Shown piece by piece: positions 16,578-24,645 of a stretch of 64,000 nucleotides of DNA. Source of the DNA: JASHPR01 sp963808705 (lineage in GTDB: Bacteria > Actinomycetota > Actinomycetes > Streptosporangiales > Streptosporangiaceae); the NCBI GenBank assembly GCA_963808705.1, contig CAWEHB010000010.1, positions 68,262-132,261 of the forward strand, given 5' to 3'. The notes beneath the pieces were generated by a model. That model searched no databases. It was given only the letters and a program-made list of their open reading frames with translations, and was not told the DNA's origin. Position numbers and translations under genes: made by a program. Every line of letters begins with the position of its first letter. Position 1 is the stretch's first letter.

Positions 16578-17387
16578 ATGCTGGCGTCCGCGGCCGAGCT
16601 CCACGCGGTCGAGCTCGGCGAGGGCCCCCCGCTGCTGCTCCTGCACGGCGTGACGGCTAACGCGTACATCTGGCTGCCGGTCATGGAGCTGCTGGCCGAC
16701 TCCTACCACTGCGTGGCCATCGACCAGCGCGGCCACGGCCGGACCGGGATGCCGCGCGACGGGCGGTTCGACGCCGCGGCGTACGCCAGCGACGCGGCCG
16801 ACCTGGCCGCGTTCATCGGCCGCGGGCCGGTGGTGCTGGTCGGTCACTCGCTCGGCGCCCGGAACGCGATCGTGGCCGGCGCGATGCGCCCGGACGCCAT
16901 CGCCGGGGTGATAGCGATCGAGTTCACCCCGTTCATCGACAAGGCGGCCTTCGACGCCCTCGACACGAGGGTGACCGGCGGGCCCAAGAGCTTCGGCGAC
17001 CTCGGTGACCTGACCGGGTACCTGTCCTGGCGCTATCCGGGGCTGCCCCCGGACGCGGTGTCCCGCCGGGCCGGCCACGGCTACGCCGCGCGCCCCGACG
17101 GGAGGCTCGCACCGCTGGCCGACGCGGGCGCGATGCGGGCCACCTGCGCCGGGCTCCGCGAGGATCTCGCCCCGGACCTGCGCCGTCTCGGCGTGCCAGC
17201 CGTGCTGGTCCGCGGGGCCGACAGCCGGTTCGTGTCCGACCAGGCGTTCCGGGCCGCGTGCGCGCTGCGTCCCGGCCTGCCGGGCATCGTCGTCGACGGC
17301 GCCGACCACTACGTGCCCGAGGAGCGGCCGGAGGAGGTGGCCCAGATCATCAGGGAGTTCAGCATGGAGGGAGCACCAGTTGACTGA
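16578..17387 (+). CDS. Alpha/beta hydrolase, probable (acetamidomethylene)succinate hydrolase-like
   Basis: 269 residues from ATG 16578; an in-frame TTG at 16560 is possible. Features are the HG oxyanion motif LLHGVTANAY, RGHGRTGMP, nucleophile Ser91 in VGHSLGARNA, the acid in VLVRGADSRF and the histidine in DGADHYVPEE. In the M. loti pathway an alpha/beta hydrolase converts 2-(acetamidomethylene)succinate to succinate semialdehyde, acetate, CO2 and ammonia. The GHSLGARN context and the position in this operon make that the leading assignment. Substrate specificity is inferred. The 3' end overlaps the next small gene by 8 bases. Confidence 0.75.
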   Translation: MLASAAELHAVELGEGPPLLLLHGVTANAYIWLPVMELLADSYHCVAIDQRGHGRTGMPRDGRFDAAAYASDAADLAAFIGRGPVVLVGHSLGARNAIVAGAMRPDAIAGVIAIEFTPFIDKAAFDALDTRVTGGPKSFGDLGDLTGYLSWRYPGLPPDAVSRRAGHGYAARPDGRLAPLADAGAMRATCAGLREDLAPDLRRLGVPAVLVRGADSRFVSDQAFRAACALRPGLPGIVVDGADHYVPEERPEEVAQIIREFSMEGAPVD

Positions 17388-17598
17388 CGGGATCGAGTTC
17401 TCGGTGGCGGTCGCGCTGACCGCCGACGCCGAGGGACGGCTGTCCGCCGAGGTGCCCGCCCAGGTGTGCGAGCGGCTCGGGATCACCGCCGGGGACGTGC
17501 TGTGCTGGACGGGATTCTTCAGCGGCCCGGTCGAGGTCTGGTCCGTGCCCAAGAGCCCGTACGCCTCACTCGACGGCGAGGAAGAAGGCGGCGCATGA
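17380..17598 (+). CDS. Small AbrB/SpoVT-like protein within the B6 operon
   Basis: 72 residues, TTG start overlapping the hydrolase stop, with GGAGGGAG ~6 bases upstream. The pattern LTADAEGRLSAEVPAQVCERLGITAGDVLCW, then VEVWSV, fits the swapped-hairpin AbrB fold (a small beta protein that often binds DNA). It is sandwiched between two enzyme genes with overlaps on both sides (8 bases and ATGA), so it is made in step with them. It could be a local regulator, or a structural subunit of the neighbouring heme-oxygenase-like protein; the sequence does not decide. Confidence 0.65.
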   Translation: MTDGIEFSVAVALTADAEGRLSAEVPAQVCERLGITAGDVLCWTGFFSGPVEVWSVPKSPYASLDGEEEGGA

Positions 17599-18275
17599 TG
17601 CTCGCCAGCGGGTCAGCCGAGGAACTGCTCGGCCTCGACGACCATGAGGTCTGGGCCGACCCGGCGGCGCATCCGGTCTGGGTGGCGGTGACGTCTGGCC
17701 AGGCCTCGCCGGGGACCGTGCGCGGCCTGGTGCTCGCCTTGTACCCGGTGTTCACCGGGCGGGCCCGGTACATGCTCGCCGGCAAGGTCACCCGGCTCCG
17801 GCCGGACGACGGCAAGGAGATCTTCGCCGACCTGCACCGGGCGCTGACCGTCGCCGACGCGGACTCGGACGCCGGATGGGCCCGCGCCGCCACGGCGCTC
17901 GGGCTCACCGACGCCCAGCTCGCGGCCGCCGCCGCCAGCCCCCCGGCCGAGGCCGCGGACCTGGTGACGGTGGCGCGCGAGCACGGCCTGCGCTCCGCGC
18001 ACGAGGGCGTCGGCGTGGCCTGGGTGCTGGACCGCCGCCTGCCGCTGCTGCTCGGCCAGCTCGCGGACGCCCTGGCCCGCCACTACGGGGTCCCCGACGG
18101 CGCGCTGCGCCATCTGCGGTACCGGGCCGCCGAGGCGGACGCGGCCGCGGCGCGCCTGAGCCGGATGACCGAGCGGTACCTGCAAGACCCCTGGCAGGTC
18201 TACGAGGCGCGGCGGGCCGCCCGTGAGGTGCTCTGGGATCTCACCGCGCTGCTCGAGGCGGTGCGCAGCCAGTGA
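17595..18275 (+). CDS. Second heme-oxygenase-like protein lacking metal ligands
   Basis: 226 residues starting MMLASGSAEELL, coupled to the AbrB-like gene by ATGA. Length, helix pattern and segments such as LVLALYPVFTGRARYML, ARHYGVPDGALRHL and a C-terminal YEARRAAREVLWDL parallel the protein encoded at 15835-16557. At the place of the H-x3-D-x2-H motif it reads YRAAEAD, so the ligands are lost. It may be a non-catalytic partner of the ligand-bearing paralogue, giving a heterodimer. Alternatively it is a divergent TenA-like enzyme. No close family is recognised. It is coupled by GTGA to the decarboxylase gene downstream. Confidence 0.65.
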   Translation: MMLASGSAEELLGLDDHEVWADPAAHPVWVAVTSGQASPGTVRGLVLALYPVFTGRARYMLAGKVTRLRPDDGKEIFADLHRALTVADADSDAGWARAATALGLTDAQLAAAAASPPAEAADLVTVAREHGLRSAHEGVGVAWVLDRRLPLLLGQLADALARHYGVPDGALRHLRYRAAEADAAAARLSRMTERYLQDPWQVYEARRAAREVLWDLTALLEAVRSQ

Positions 18276-19021
18276 GCGAGCTCGACGGCGCCCTGCGCGA
18301 CCTGGCCCGCGCGCACCGCATCCTCGACCTCGAGGGCCACAACGACATGTCGCTGGGGCACCTCTCGCTGCGGGACCCCGGCGGCCGCGGGTTCTGGCTG
18401 AAGCGCGGCAACATCGGCCTGGAGGAGGTCATCGGCGGGGATGACTTCGTCCTGCTCGACTTCGACGGCAAGGTCCTCGAGGGCGCCGGCCTGCGCCACC
18501 TGGAGTGGCCGATCCACGCCGAGATCCTCCGGTCCCGGCCGGACGTCAACGTGGTGGCGCACACCCACCCGTTCCACGCCACCGTGCTGTCGGCGACCGC
18601 CGAGCAGATCCGCCCGTACACCAACGAGGGCGTATGGTTCGCCGACGGCGGCGTCCCGCACTTCAAGCTCACCAGCGACCTCGTCAACACCCCGGAGCTG
18701 GGCCGGGAACTGGCCGGCGCGCTCGGCTCGACGTCCGCGGTGCTGCTGAAGAACCACGGCGCGGCCTTCGTCGGCTCCGACGTCAGGCAGGTCACGCTGG
18801 CCGGCATCTTCCTGGAGAAGGCGGCCCGGGCCCAGCTCACGCTCGCGGCGTCCGGCCTCAAGCACTCGTACCCGGACGCCGGTGAGATCCGCCAGAAGCG
18901 GCTGACGATCTACCCGGACCGGGCCGTGGAGAACTTCTGGCAGTACTACAACCGCAAGCTCGACCGAGTGGAGGGCAGCATGCCAGTGAATGGCAGCACC
19001 GGGAAAGGCAGCACGGCATGA
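18272..19021 (+). CDS. Class II aldolase-type decarboxylase, probable 3-hydroxy-2-methylpyridine-4,5-dicarboxylate 4-decarboxylase
   Basis: 249 residues, GTG start overlapping the previous stop. Class II aldolase/adducin fold with metal ligands His97 and His99 (VVAHTHPFH) and His162 (LLKNHGAAF), and acidic Glu84 (IHAEIL). In M. loti the decarboxylase of 3-hydroxy-2-methylpyridine-4,5-dicarboxylate belongs to this family. The next gene encodes a homologue of the enzyme that makes this substrate. The assignment therefore rests on fold plus context; other aldolase-II reactions (such as fuculose phosphate aldolase) are less likely here. The C-terminus has a short Ser/Gly/Thr-rich tail. Confidence 0.8.
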   Translation: MSELDGALRDLARAHRILDLEGHNDMSLGHLSLRDPGGRGFWLKRGNIGLEEVIGGDDFVLLDFDGKVLEGAGLRHLEWPIHAEILRSRPDVNVVAHTHPFHATVLSATAEQIRPYTNEGVWFADGGVPHFKLTSDLVNTPELGRELAGALGSTSAVLLKNHGAAFVGSDVRQVTLAGIFLEKAARAQLTLAASGLKHSYPDAGEIRQKRLTIYPDRAVENFWQYYNRKLDRVEGSMPVNGSTGKGSTA

Positions 19022-19932
19022 AGCGCGTAGCGATCATCGGCACCGGGACCATGGGCCCCGGGATGGCCGCGACCCTGGCCCGTGGCGGCCTGGACGTCCG
19101 CTGCTTCGACACGCTCCCGGCGGCCCGCGACAAGACGCCGGGCGAGGTCGAGACGGCGCTCGCGGTGCTGGACCGGATCGGCGGCCCGGAGGGCACCGAG
19201 CGCGGCACCGTCACGGTCCACGACGACCTGGCCGAGGCCGTCGCCGACTGCGACCTGGTCATCGAGGCCGTGCCCGAGAACGCCGAGATCAAGGCCAAGG
19301 TCTTCGCCGACCTGGACCGGCTGGCCCCGGCGCACGCGATCCTGGCCAGCAACACCTCCGGCATCCCGATCACGAAGCTGCAGGAGTCCGTGACGGACCC
19401 GAGCCGCGTCGTCGGCATGCACTGGTCCAACCCCCCGCACGTGATCCCGGTCATCGAGGTCATCGCCGGCGCCCGCACCTCACCGGACGTCGTGGAGCAA
19501 CTCCGGACCACGATCAGCGACCTCGGCCTGGTCCCGGTGCGGGTGCAGCGCGACGTCCCCGGCTTCGTGGAGAACCGGGTGCTCTACGCGATCATGCGCG
19601 AGTGCCTGGCGCTCGTCGACGACGGCGTCATCTCCGCCGAGGAGCTCGACACCTGCGTGAAGTGGGGGATCGGCTTCAAGCTCGCCGTCATCCCGCCGCT
19701 GCAACTGCTCGATGTGGCTGGCCTGGATATTTACCACGCGGTGGGGAGCTACCTGAATCAGGATCTCAACGCCCGCCGCGACGTGAGCGAAACCATTACT
19801 TCCCGGGTCCAGCGCGGTGAACTCGGCATGAAGACCGGGAAAGGCCTGTTCAGCTACACCCCGGAGCAGGCGCAGAGCCTGCGGCAGGAGCGGGCGGGCA
19901 GGCTCGTCGCGGTACGCAAGGCGCTGAGTTAA
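19018..19932 (+). CDS. 3-hydroxyacyl-CoA dehydrogenase-family enzyme, probable 5-formyl-3-hydroxy-2-methylpyridine-4-carboxylate dehydrogenase
   Basis: 304 residues, ATGA overlap with the decarboxylase. N-terminal NAD-binding Rossmann motif VAIIGTGTMGPGMA, then LVIEAVPEN, the SNTSGIPIT loop, catalytic His135 in GMHWSNPP and the C-terminal helical domain with DVPGFVENRVL. The known FHMPC dehydrogenase of B6 catabolism has this same fold and oxidises the 5-formyl group to a carboxylate with NAD+. A fatty-acid 3-hydroxyacyl-CoA dehydrogenase is the alternative. WSNPP in place of the usual FFNPP-type motif and the operon context favour the pyridine role. Confidence 0.8.
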   Translation: MKRVAIIGTGTMGPGMAATLARGGLDVRCFDTLPAARDKTPGEVETALAVLDRIGGPEGTERGTVTVHDDLAEAVADCDLVIEAVPENAEIKAKVFADLDRLAPAHAILASNTSGIPITKLQESVTDPSRVVGMHWSNPPHVIPVIEVIAGARTSPDVVEQLRTTISDLGLVPVRVQRDVPGFVENRVLYAIMRECLALVDDGVISAEELDTCVKWGIGFKLAVIPPLQLLDVAGLDIYHAVGSYLNQDLNARRDVSETITSRVQRGELGMKTGKGLFSYTPEQAQSLRQERAGRLVAVRKALS

Positions 19933-20024
19933 CCGGGATGAGCCCGGCGGCCGGCCAGCATGCAGCCACTACGACGCATTCGGAGCGCGGTCCCTAAGGG
20001 CGCCGCCGCCTGGTGAGATCGTCC

Positions 20025-20049
20025 CCTATCGCAACGGCCTTGCGATGGG
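20025..20049 (+). promoter_or_regulatory. Strong hairpin in the leader of the aminotransferase gene
   Basis: A stem of 9-10 pairs (CCTATCGCAA / TTGCGATGGG, one G-T wobble) closes a 5-base loop. It lies in the 144-base gap before the PPAT gene and ends ~12 bases before its GGGAGG site. There is no T tract, so it is not a classic terminator; it could be an operator dyad, an mRNA stabiliser or a site that adjusts expression between the two halves of the operon. Confidence 0.6.
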
Positions 20050-20076
20050 CGAGATCCGCGGGGAGGATGTTTTGAA

Positions 20077-21282
20077 GTGACAGCATTAAATCGGCGAGCG
20101 AGCCATTTCGAGCCGGTCTTCACCCTGACCGCTGGGCCGACCGGGGCCACGCCGGACACCCTGGCGGCGCTGGGGCGCCCGGTCCTCTACCACTACGACC
20201 CGGTGTTCCTCGAGCTGTATGCCGACACGGTGGAGCTGATGCGCAGCGCGTTCGGGACCCGGCAGGCTCCGGTCATCCTGCACGGCGAGGCGGTGCTCGG
20301 GCTCGAGGCCGCGGCCGCCTCGCTGATCCGCCGCGACGACGTCGTGCTCAACCTGGTCTCGGGCGTCTACGGCAAGGGGTACGGCTGGTGGGCCCGGCGG
20401 TACGCCAAGGAGGTCCTCGAGGTCGAGGTCCGCTACGACGGCGCCGTGCCGGCCGACAGCGTCCGGAAGGCCCTCGAGCAGCGGCCCGACGTGAGCGTGG
20501 TCTCGGTGGTCCACTGCGAGACGCCGTCGGGCACCATGAACGACCTCGACGCCATCGGGCCCGTGGTGGCGGAGCACGGCGCGCTGCTGATCGTGGACGC
20601 GGTCTCCTCGTTCGGCGGCATGGCCTGCGACTTTGCCGCGTGGGACGCCGATCTGGTCGTGGTCGGGCCGCAGAAGTGCCTCGGCGGGCCGGCGGGCCTG
20701 TCGCTGCTGCACGTGAGCGACGCCGCCTGGGAGCACATGGAGGCGAACCCGGACGCGCCGCGGGCGTCGATGCTGTCGATCCTGGACTGGAAGTACGCTC
20801 ACCTCGTCGACCGGCCGTTCCCGTTCACGCCGTCGGTGTCCGACGTCTACGGGCTGCGCGCCTGCCTCGAGCAGTACCTGGCCGAAGGGCCGGCCGCGGT
20901 GCGGCGCCGGCACGCCAGCGCCGCCCGGTCGGTCCGGGCCGGCGCCGAGGCGCTCGGCCTGGAGCTCTGGGCGGCGGACCGGTCGATCTGCTCGGACACG
21001 GTCACGGCGGTCAAGGTGCCGCCCCCGCTGGACGAGCGCGAGGTCAGCGCGCGGGCCCGGGCCGAGTCCGGGGTCATGCTGTCCAGCAGCTCCGGCGACC
21101 TGGCCGGCCGGGTGCTCCTGATCGGCCACATGGGCCCCTCCGCCTACCCGCTCAGCCCGGTGATCGCACTGACGGCGCTGGGCCGGGCCCTGCGCGGCTT
21201 CGGCGTGAAGGCGGACGTCGGCGCGGCCGTGGAGGCGGCGCTCGCGGCGCTGGACCTGCCAGAGAGCGCCGGCCGTGACTGA
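20077..21282 (+). CDS. Pyridoxamine-pyruvate aminotransferase (class V fold)
   Basis: 401 residues, GTG start with GGGAGG ~10 bases upstream. Fold-type I aminotransferase with PLP-type Lys200 in VVGPQKCLGG and Asp in IVDAVSSFGGM. Segments VILHGEAVLGLEAAAASLI, LVSGVYGKGYG, APRASMLSI and FPFTPSVSDV match what I recall of M. loti PPAT. That enzyme converts pyridoxamine and pyruvate to pyridoxal and alanine without added PLP. Serine-pyruvate/alanine-glyoxylate aminotransferase is the general family alternative, but the flanking pyridoxal 4-dehydrogenase argues for PPAT. Starts a second block of the operon after a 144-base gap containing a hairpin. Confidence 0.88.
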   Translation: MTALNRRASHFEPVFTLTAGPTGATPDTLAALGRPVLYHYDPVFLELYADTVELMRSAFGTRQAPVILHGEAVLGLEAAAASLIRRDDVVLNLVSGVYGKGYGWWARRYAKEVLEVEVRYDGAVPADSVRKALEQRPDVSVVSVVHCETPSGTMNDLDAIGPVVAEHGALLIVDAVSSFGGMACDFAAWDADLVVVGPQKCLGGPAGLSLLHVSDAAWEHMEANPDAPRASMLSILDWKYAHLVDRPFPFTPSVSDVYGLRACLEQYLAEGPAAVRRRHASAARSVRAGAEALGLELWAADRSICSDTVTAVKVPPPLDEREVSARARAESGVMLSSSSGDLAGRVLLIGHMGPSAYPLSPVIALTALGRALRGFGVKADVGAAVEAALAALDLPESAGRD

Positions 21283-21372
21283 CCGCGCGTCATCGGCTGC
21301 GCGCCGCTGCCCGGCAGGCCGGGCCCGGTCACCGTTATCCCCGTTACCCGAGGAACAAGAACAGGAGGAAGC

Positions 21373-22113
21373 ATGAACGGTCTGGCCGGACGGACGGCCA
21401 TCGTCACCGGGGCGGCCCAGGGCATCGGGGCCGCGATAGCGGCCCGGCTCGCCGCAGGGGGCGCGACCGTGGTGGTCGCGGACATCAACGCCGAGGGCGC
21501 GGCCGAGGTGGCGGCCAAGCTCGGCGAGCCGGGCTTCGCGGTCGCGGTGGACGTGGGGGACCCCGGCTCGGTGGCCGCGCTGCACGCCGAGGTCACCGCG
21601 CGCACCGGCCAGATCGACATCCTGGTGAACGACGCCGCGATCGTCCCGTTCACCGCCTGGGATGACACGGACTTCGCCGAGTGGCGCCGGATCATGCGGG
21701 TCAACCTCGACGGCGTCTACCTGATGTGCCGCGCATCCTCGGACGTGATGCGGCAGCGCGGCTACGGCCGCATCGTCAACATCGCCTCGAACACGTTCTT
21801 CGCCGGGACCCCGAACATGGCCGCCTACGTCGCCTCCAAGGGCGGCGTGATCGGCTTCACCCGGGCCCTGGCCACAGAACTCGGCGGCTACGGCATCACG
21901 GTCAACGCCGTCAGTCCCGGCCTCACCGCGTCGGAGGGCGTCATGTCCAGCCCGCACGCCGAGGCCTTCGACTTCGTCGGCGCCCTGCAGTCGCTGAAGC
22001 GGCGCGCGGTGCCCGACGACATCGCGCCCGCCGTCGCCTTCCTCGCCTCCGAGGAGGCCGGCTGGGTCACCGGCTCCACTGTCAACGTCGACGGTGGCCA
22101 CGTCCGCCACTAG
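21373..22113 (+). CDS. Pyridoxal 4-dehydrogenase (short-chain dehydrogenase/reductase)
   Basis: 246 residues, ATG preceded by AGGAGG. Classical SDR: TGAAQGIG cofactor loop, catalytic Ser139, Tyr152 and Lys156 (YVASK). The stretch IASNTFFAGTPNMAAYVASK and the start of the substrate loop (SPHAEAF) are strikingly like M. loti pyridoxal 4-dehydrogenase, which oxidises the hemiacetal of pyridoxal to 4-pyridoxolactone with NAD+. The usual NNAG motif reads NDAAI here. It follows PPAT by 90 bases and precedes the permease by 25 bases, which fits its role between uptake, transamination and the lactonase. Confidence 0.87.
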   Translation: MNGLAGRTAIVTGAAQGIGAAIAARLAAGGATVVVADINAEGAAEVAAKLGEPGFAVAVDVGDPGSVAALHAEVTARTGQIDILVNDAAIVPFTAWDDTDFAEWRRIMRVNLDGVYLMCRASSDVMRQRGYGRIVNIASNTFFAGTPNMAAYVASKGGVIGFTRALATELGGYGITVNAVSPGLTASEGVMSSPHAEAFDFVGALQSLKRRAVPDDIAPAVAFLASEEAGWVTGSTVNVDGGHVRH

Positions 22114-22138
22114 AACGATCCCGAAGGGGAGAAACAGC

Positions 22139-23560
22139 ATGGCACAGCTTGACCGGGCGGGCCCCCAGGCGCCGGAAGGGGTCGTCGCCGAGATCGAGTC
22201 CCACTCCATCGACATCATCCCCGAGAGCGAGCGGCGCGGCAGCGTCCACCAGCAGTTCACGCTGTGGTTCGCGACCAACGCCAACGTGTTCAACTTCGTG
22301 CTCGGCGGGTTCGCGATCCTGTTCGGGCTGAACGTCTTCTGGGCGCTCATCGCCCTGTTCGTCGGCACGCTGCTGGGCATGGCCTTCACCGCGCTGCACG
22401 CCGTCCAGGGACCGCGCCTCGGCGTCCCGCAGATGATCCAGAGCCGCGGCCAGTTCGGCTTCTACGGCGCGATCTTCATCTTCCTGGCCTCGATCCTGCT
22501 CGACGTCGGCTACCTGGCGGCGCAGCAGGTGGTCCAGGCGCAATCGATGCAGCTCCTGGTGACCTCGGTCTCGATCCCGTGGTGGATCATCATCGTGACC
22601 ATCCCGGCGGTCCTGCTCGCGATCTTCGGCTACCACTGGATTCACCGGATCCAGCCGGCGCTGACCGTGCTGTTCGCCGGCGCGCTGGTCGCGGCCGTGA
22701 TCCTCACCGCCACCAGCGGCGACTCGCTGTCGAAGGGGATGACCGGCACCCACCTGTCCAGCTTCCCGATCTTCATCGCCGCGGTGGGGCTGTTCTTCAT
22801 GAACATGCTGAGCTGGGCGGTGTACGTCTCGGACTACTCGCGGTACCTGCCCAAGGACGTCAGCGCGCCCAAGGTGTTCTGGTCGGTGTTCACCGGCAAC
22901 TCCCTGGCCACCATCTTGTACGCAGGCCTGGGCATCTACATCACCGCGATCTCGCCCGCCGCGTCGAGCGTGGCCTCGATCGCCTCCATCGCGGGCAAGT
23001 GGATCCTGCCCATCCTCGCGCTGAGCCTGCTGGGCAGCGACGCGCTGAACGCCTACACCGGGATGCTGGCCATCGAGAGCGTGCGCAGCACCTGGATGCG
23101 GGTGGTGGCGTCGCGGGCCGCCCGGGTCATCGGGCTGATCGTGGTCTTCGCCATCGCCACCATCCTGGCCCTGACCGGCTACAAGACGTTCCTGACCTCG
23201 TTCGAGAACTTCATCGACGTGCTGCTGTTCTTCTTCGTCCCGTGGAGCGTCATCAACCTGATCGACTTCTACATCGTCAAGAAGGGCCGCTACGACGTGA
23301 AGTCGTTCTTCACGCCGAAGGGCGTCTACGGCGGCTGGCGGTGGGCCGCGATCATTCCGTACCTCATCGCGCTCGCTGCGCAGGTCCCGTTCCTGGACCA
23401 GACCCTGTACACCGGGCCGATGGTCAAGGTGCTCGGCGGGGCCGACATCTCCTGGATCGTCGGCTGGGTGGTGGCCGGGGTGGCCTACCTCATCTCCTCC
23501 CGGGTGGTCAGCGGCAGCACCACGGCGGTGCCCGCCGACACGGCGGAGGTCGCCTCGTGA
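22139..23560 (+). CDS. NCS1-family permease, probable B6 vitamer importer
   Basis: 473 residues from ATG 22139 (AAGGGGAG upstream). About 12 hydrophobic segments follow a soluble N-terminus with IDIIPESERRGSVHQQF. QFTLWFATNANVFNFVLGG, MIQSRGQFGFYGA and SWAVYVSDYSRYLP are NCS1 nucleobase/cation symporter motifs. NCS1 members carry purines, pyrimidines, hydantoins, thiamine or pyridoxine. In this operon a pyridoxine, pyridoxal or pyridoxamine importer is the natural inference. Located in the cytoplasmic membrane. Confidence 0.82.
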   Translation: MAQLDRAGPQAPEGVVAEIESHSIDIIPESERRGSVHQQFTLWFATNANVFNFVLGGFAILFGLNVFWALIALFVGTLLGMAFTALHAVQGPRLGVPQMIQSRGQFGFYGAIFIFLASILLDVGYLAAQQVVQAQSMQLLVTSVSIPWWIIIVTIPAVLLAIFGYHWIHRIQPALTVLFAGALVAAVILTATSGDSLSKGMTGTHLSSFPIFIAAVGLFFMNMLSWAVYVSDYSRYLPKDVSAPKVFWSVFTGNSLATILYAGLGIYITAISPAASSVASIASIAGKWILPILALSLLGSDALNAYTGMLAIESVRSTWMRVVASRAARVIGLIVVFAIATILALTGYKTFLTSFENFIDVLLFFFVPWSVINLIDFYIVKKGRYDVKSFFTPKGVYGGWRWAAIIPYLIALAAQVPFLDQTLYTGPMVKVLGGADISWIVGWVVAGVAYLISSRVVSGSTTAVPADTAEVAS

Positions 23561-23616
23561 GCCCGGCAGAGCCCTGATGAGCACGGTGAAGCCTTCATGA
23601 GCACGGCGACCAGCCC

Positions 23617-24645
23617 ATGAGGGCGGTGGTGGCGGCCGGCCCGGACGTCGTCGAGGTCGCCGACGTCCCGGAGCCGGCCATCAAGGAGCCCGGCGACGCG
23701 ATCGTGACCGTGACCGCCACGGCCATCTGCGGCGCCGACCTGCTCCCGGTGGCAGGCCACGTCCCCGGGTTCGAGTGGGGCACCGTGCTCGGGCACGAGT
23801 TCGTGGGTACCGTGGCGGACGCCGGGCCGGAGGTCCCGTTCCGGCCCGGCACCCGGGTGGTGTGCTCGTCGACGTACTCGTGCGGCCACTGTCGGCCGTG
23901 CCGGGCCGGCGCCTCGCCGCAGTGCGTGTCGATGGCGCTGTTCGGCTACTCCGGCGTGTACCCGAGGCTGGACGGCGGCCAGGCCGAGCGGGTGCGGGTG
24001 CCCAACGCCCGGCGGCTGCTGTGGCCGCTGCCGCCGGAACTCGACGACGAGTCCGCGGTGTTCGTCGCCGACATCCTGCCCACGGCGATGCGCGCGGTGC
24101 AGCGGGCCGACCTCGATGCCGGCGCGGTCCTGGCGGTCACCGGGGCCGGCCCGGTCGGGCTGCTCGCCCTCCTGGTGGCCGGCCTGCGGACCGAGCATGT
24201 GGTCATGATCGACCCCGACGAGGGCCGCCGCGCGGCCGCGGCCGGCCTCGGCGCGGCCGCGGCCGCGCCCGAGGACGCCCTGGACTGCATCGGCAGCCTG
24301 ACCGGCGGGCGAGGCGCCGACGCGGTCGTCGAGGCCTCCGGCAGCGAGGCGGCGCTGCGGCTGGCCCTGGACCTAGTGTCCGGCCGCGGCACGGTCAGCG
24401 TGGTCGGCGCGCACTTCAACCCGGCGGCCCCGATCGACCTGGGCCGGATGTTCGCGAACGAGACCACCCTGCGCTTCTCGATCGGCGCGCCCGCTGACGA
24501 CCGGGAGCGGGCGGCGAACCTGATCCTCGGCGGCGACATCGACCCGCGGCGGATCATCTCGCACCGGCTCATGCTGGAGCGCGCGGCCGAGGCCTACGGG
24601 ATCTTCCGGTCGCACGGCGCCACCAAAGTTCTGCTCTCTCCATGA
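23617..24645 (+). CDS. Zinc-dependent alcohol dehydrogenase (MDR family)
   Basis: 342 residues. Catalytic zinc ligands in AICGADL and VLGHEFVG, the structural four-cysteine lobe CGHCRPCRAGASPQC, and the NAD(P)-binding GAGPVGLLALLV are all present. Medium-chain dehydrogenases oxidise alcohols to aldehydes or ketones. In this operon two alcohol oxidations lack an enzyme: pyridoxine to pyridoxal, and the 5-hydroxymethyl group of 4-pyridoxate to 5-formyl. Known organisms use flavoproteins for these, so this enzyme may be a replacement (inference). It ends in an ATGA overlap with EtfB. Confidence 0.82.
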   Translation: MRAVVAAGPDVVEVADVPEPAIKEPGDAIVTVTATAICGADLLPVAGHVPGFEWGTVLGHEFVGTVADAGPEVPFRPGTRVVCSSTYSCGHCRPCRAGASPQCVSMALFGYSGVYPRLDGGQAERVRVPNARRLLWPLPPELDDESAVFVADILPTAMRAVQRADLDAGAVLAVTGAGPVGLLALLVAGLRTEHVVMIDPDEGRRAAAAGLGAAAAAPEDALDCIGSLTGGRGADAVVEASGSEAALRLALDLVSGRGTVSVVGAHFNPAAPIDLGRMFANETTLRFSIGAPADDRERAANLILGGDIDPRRIISHRLMLERAAEAYGIFRSHGATKVLLSP

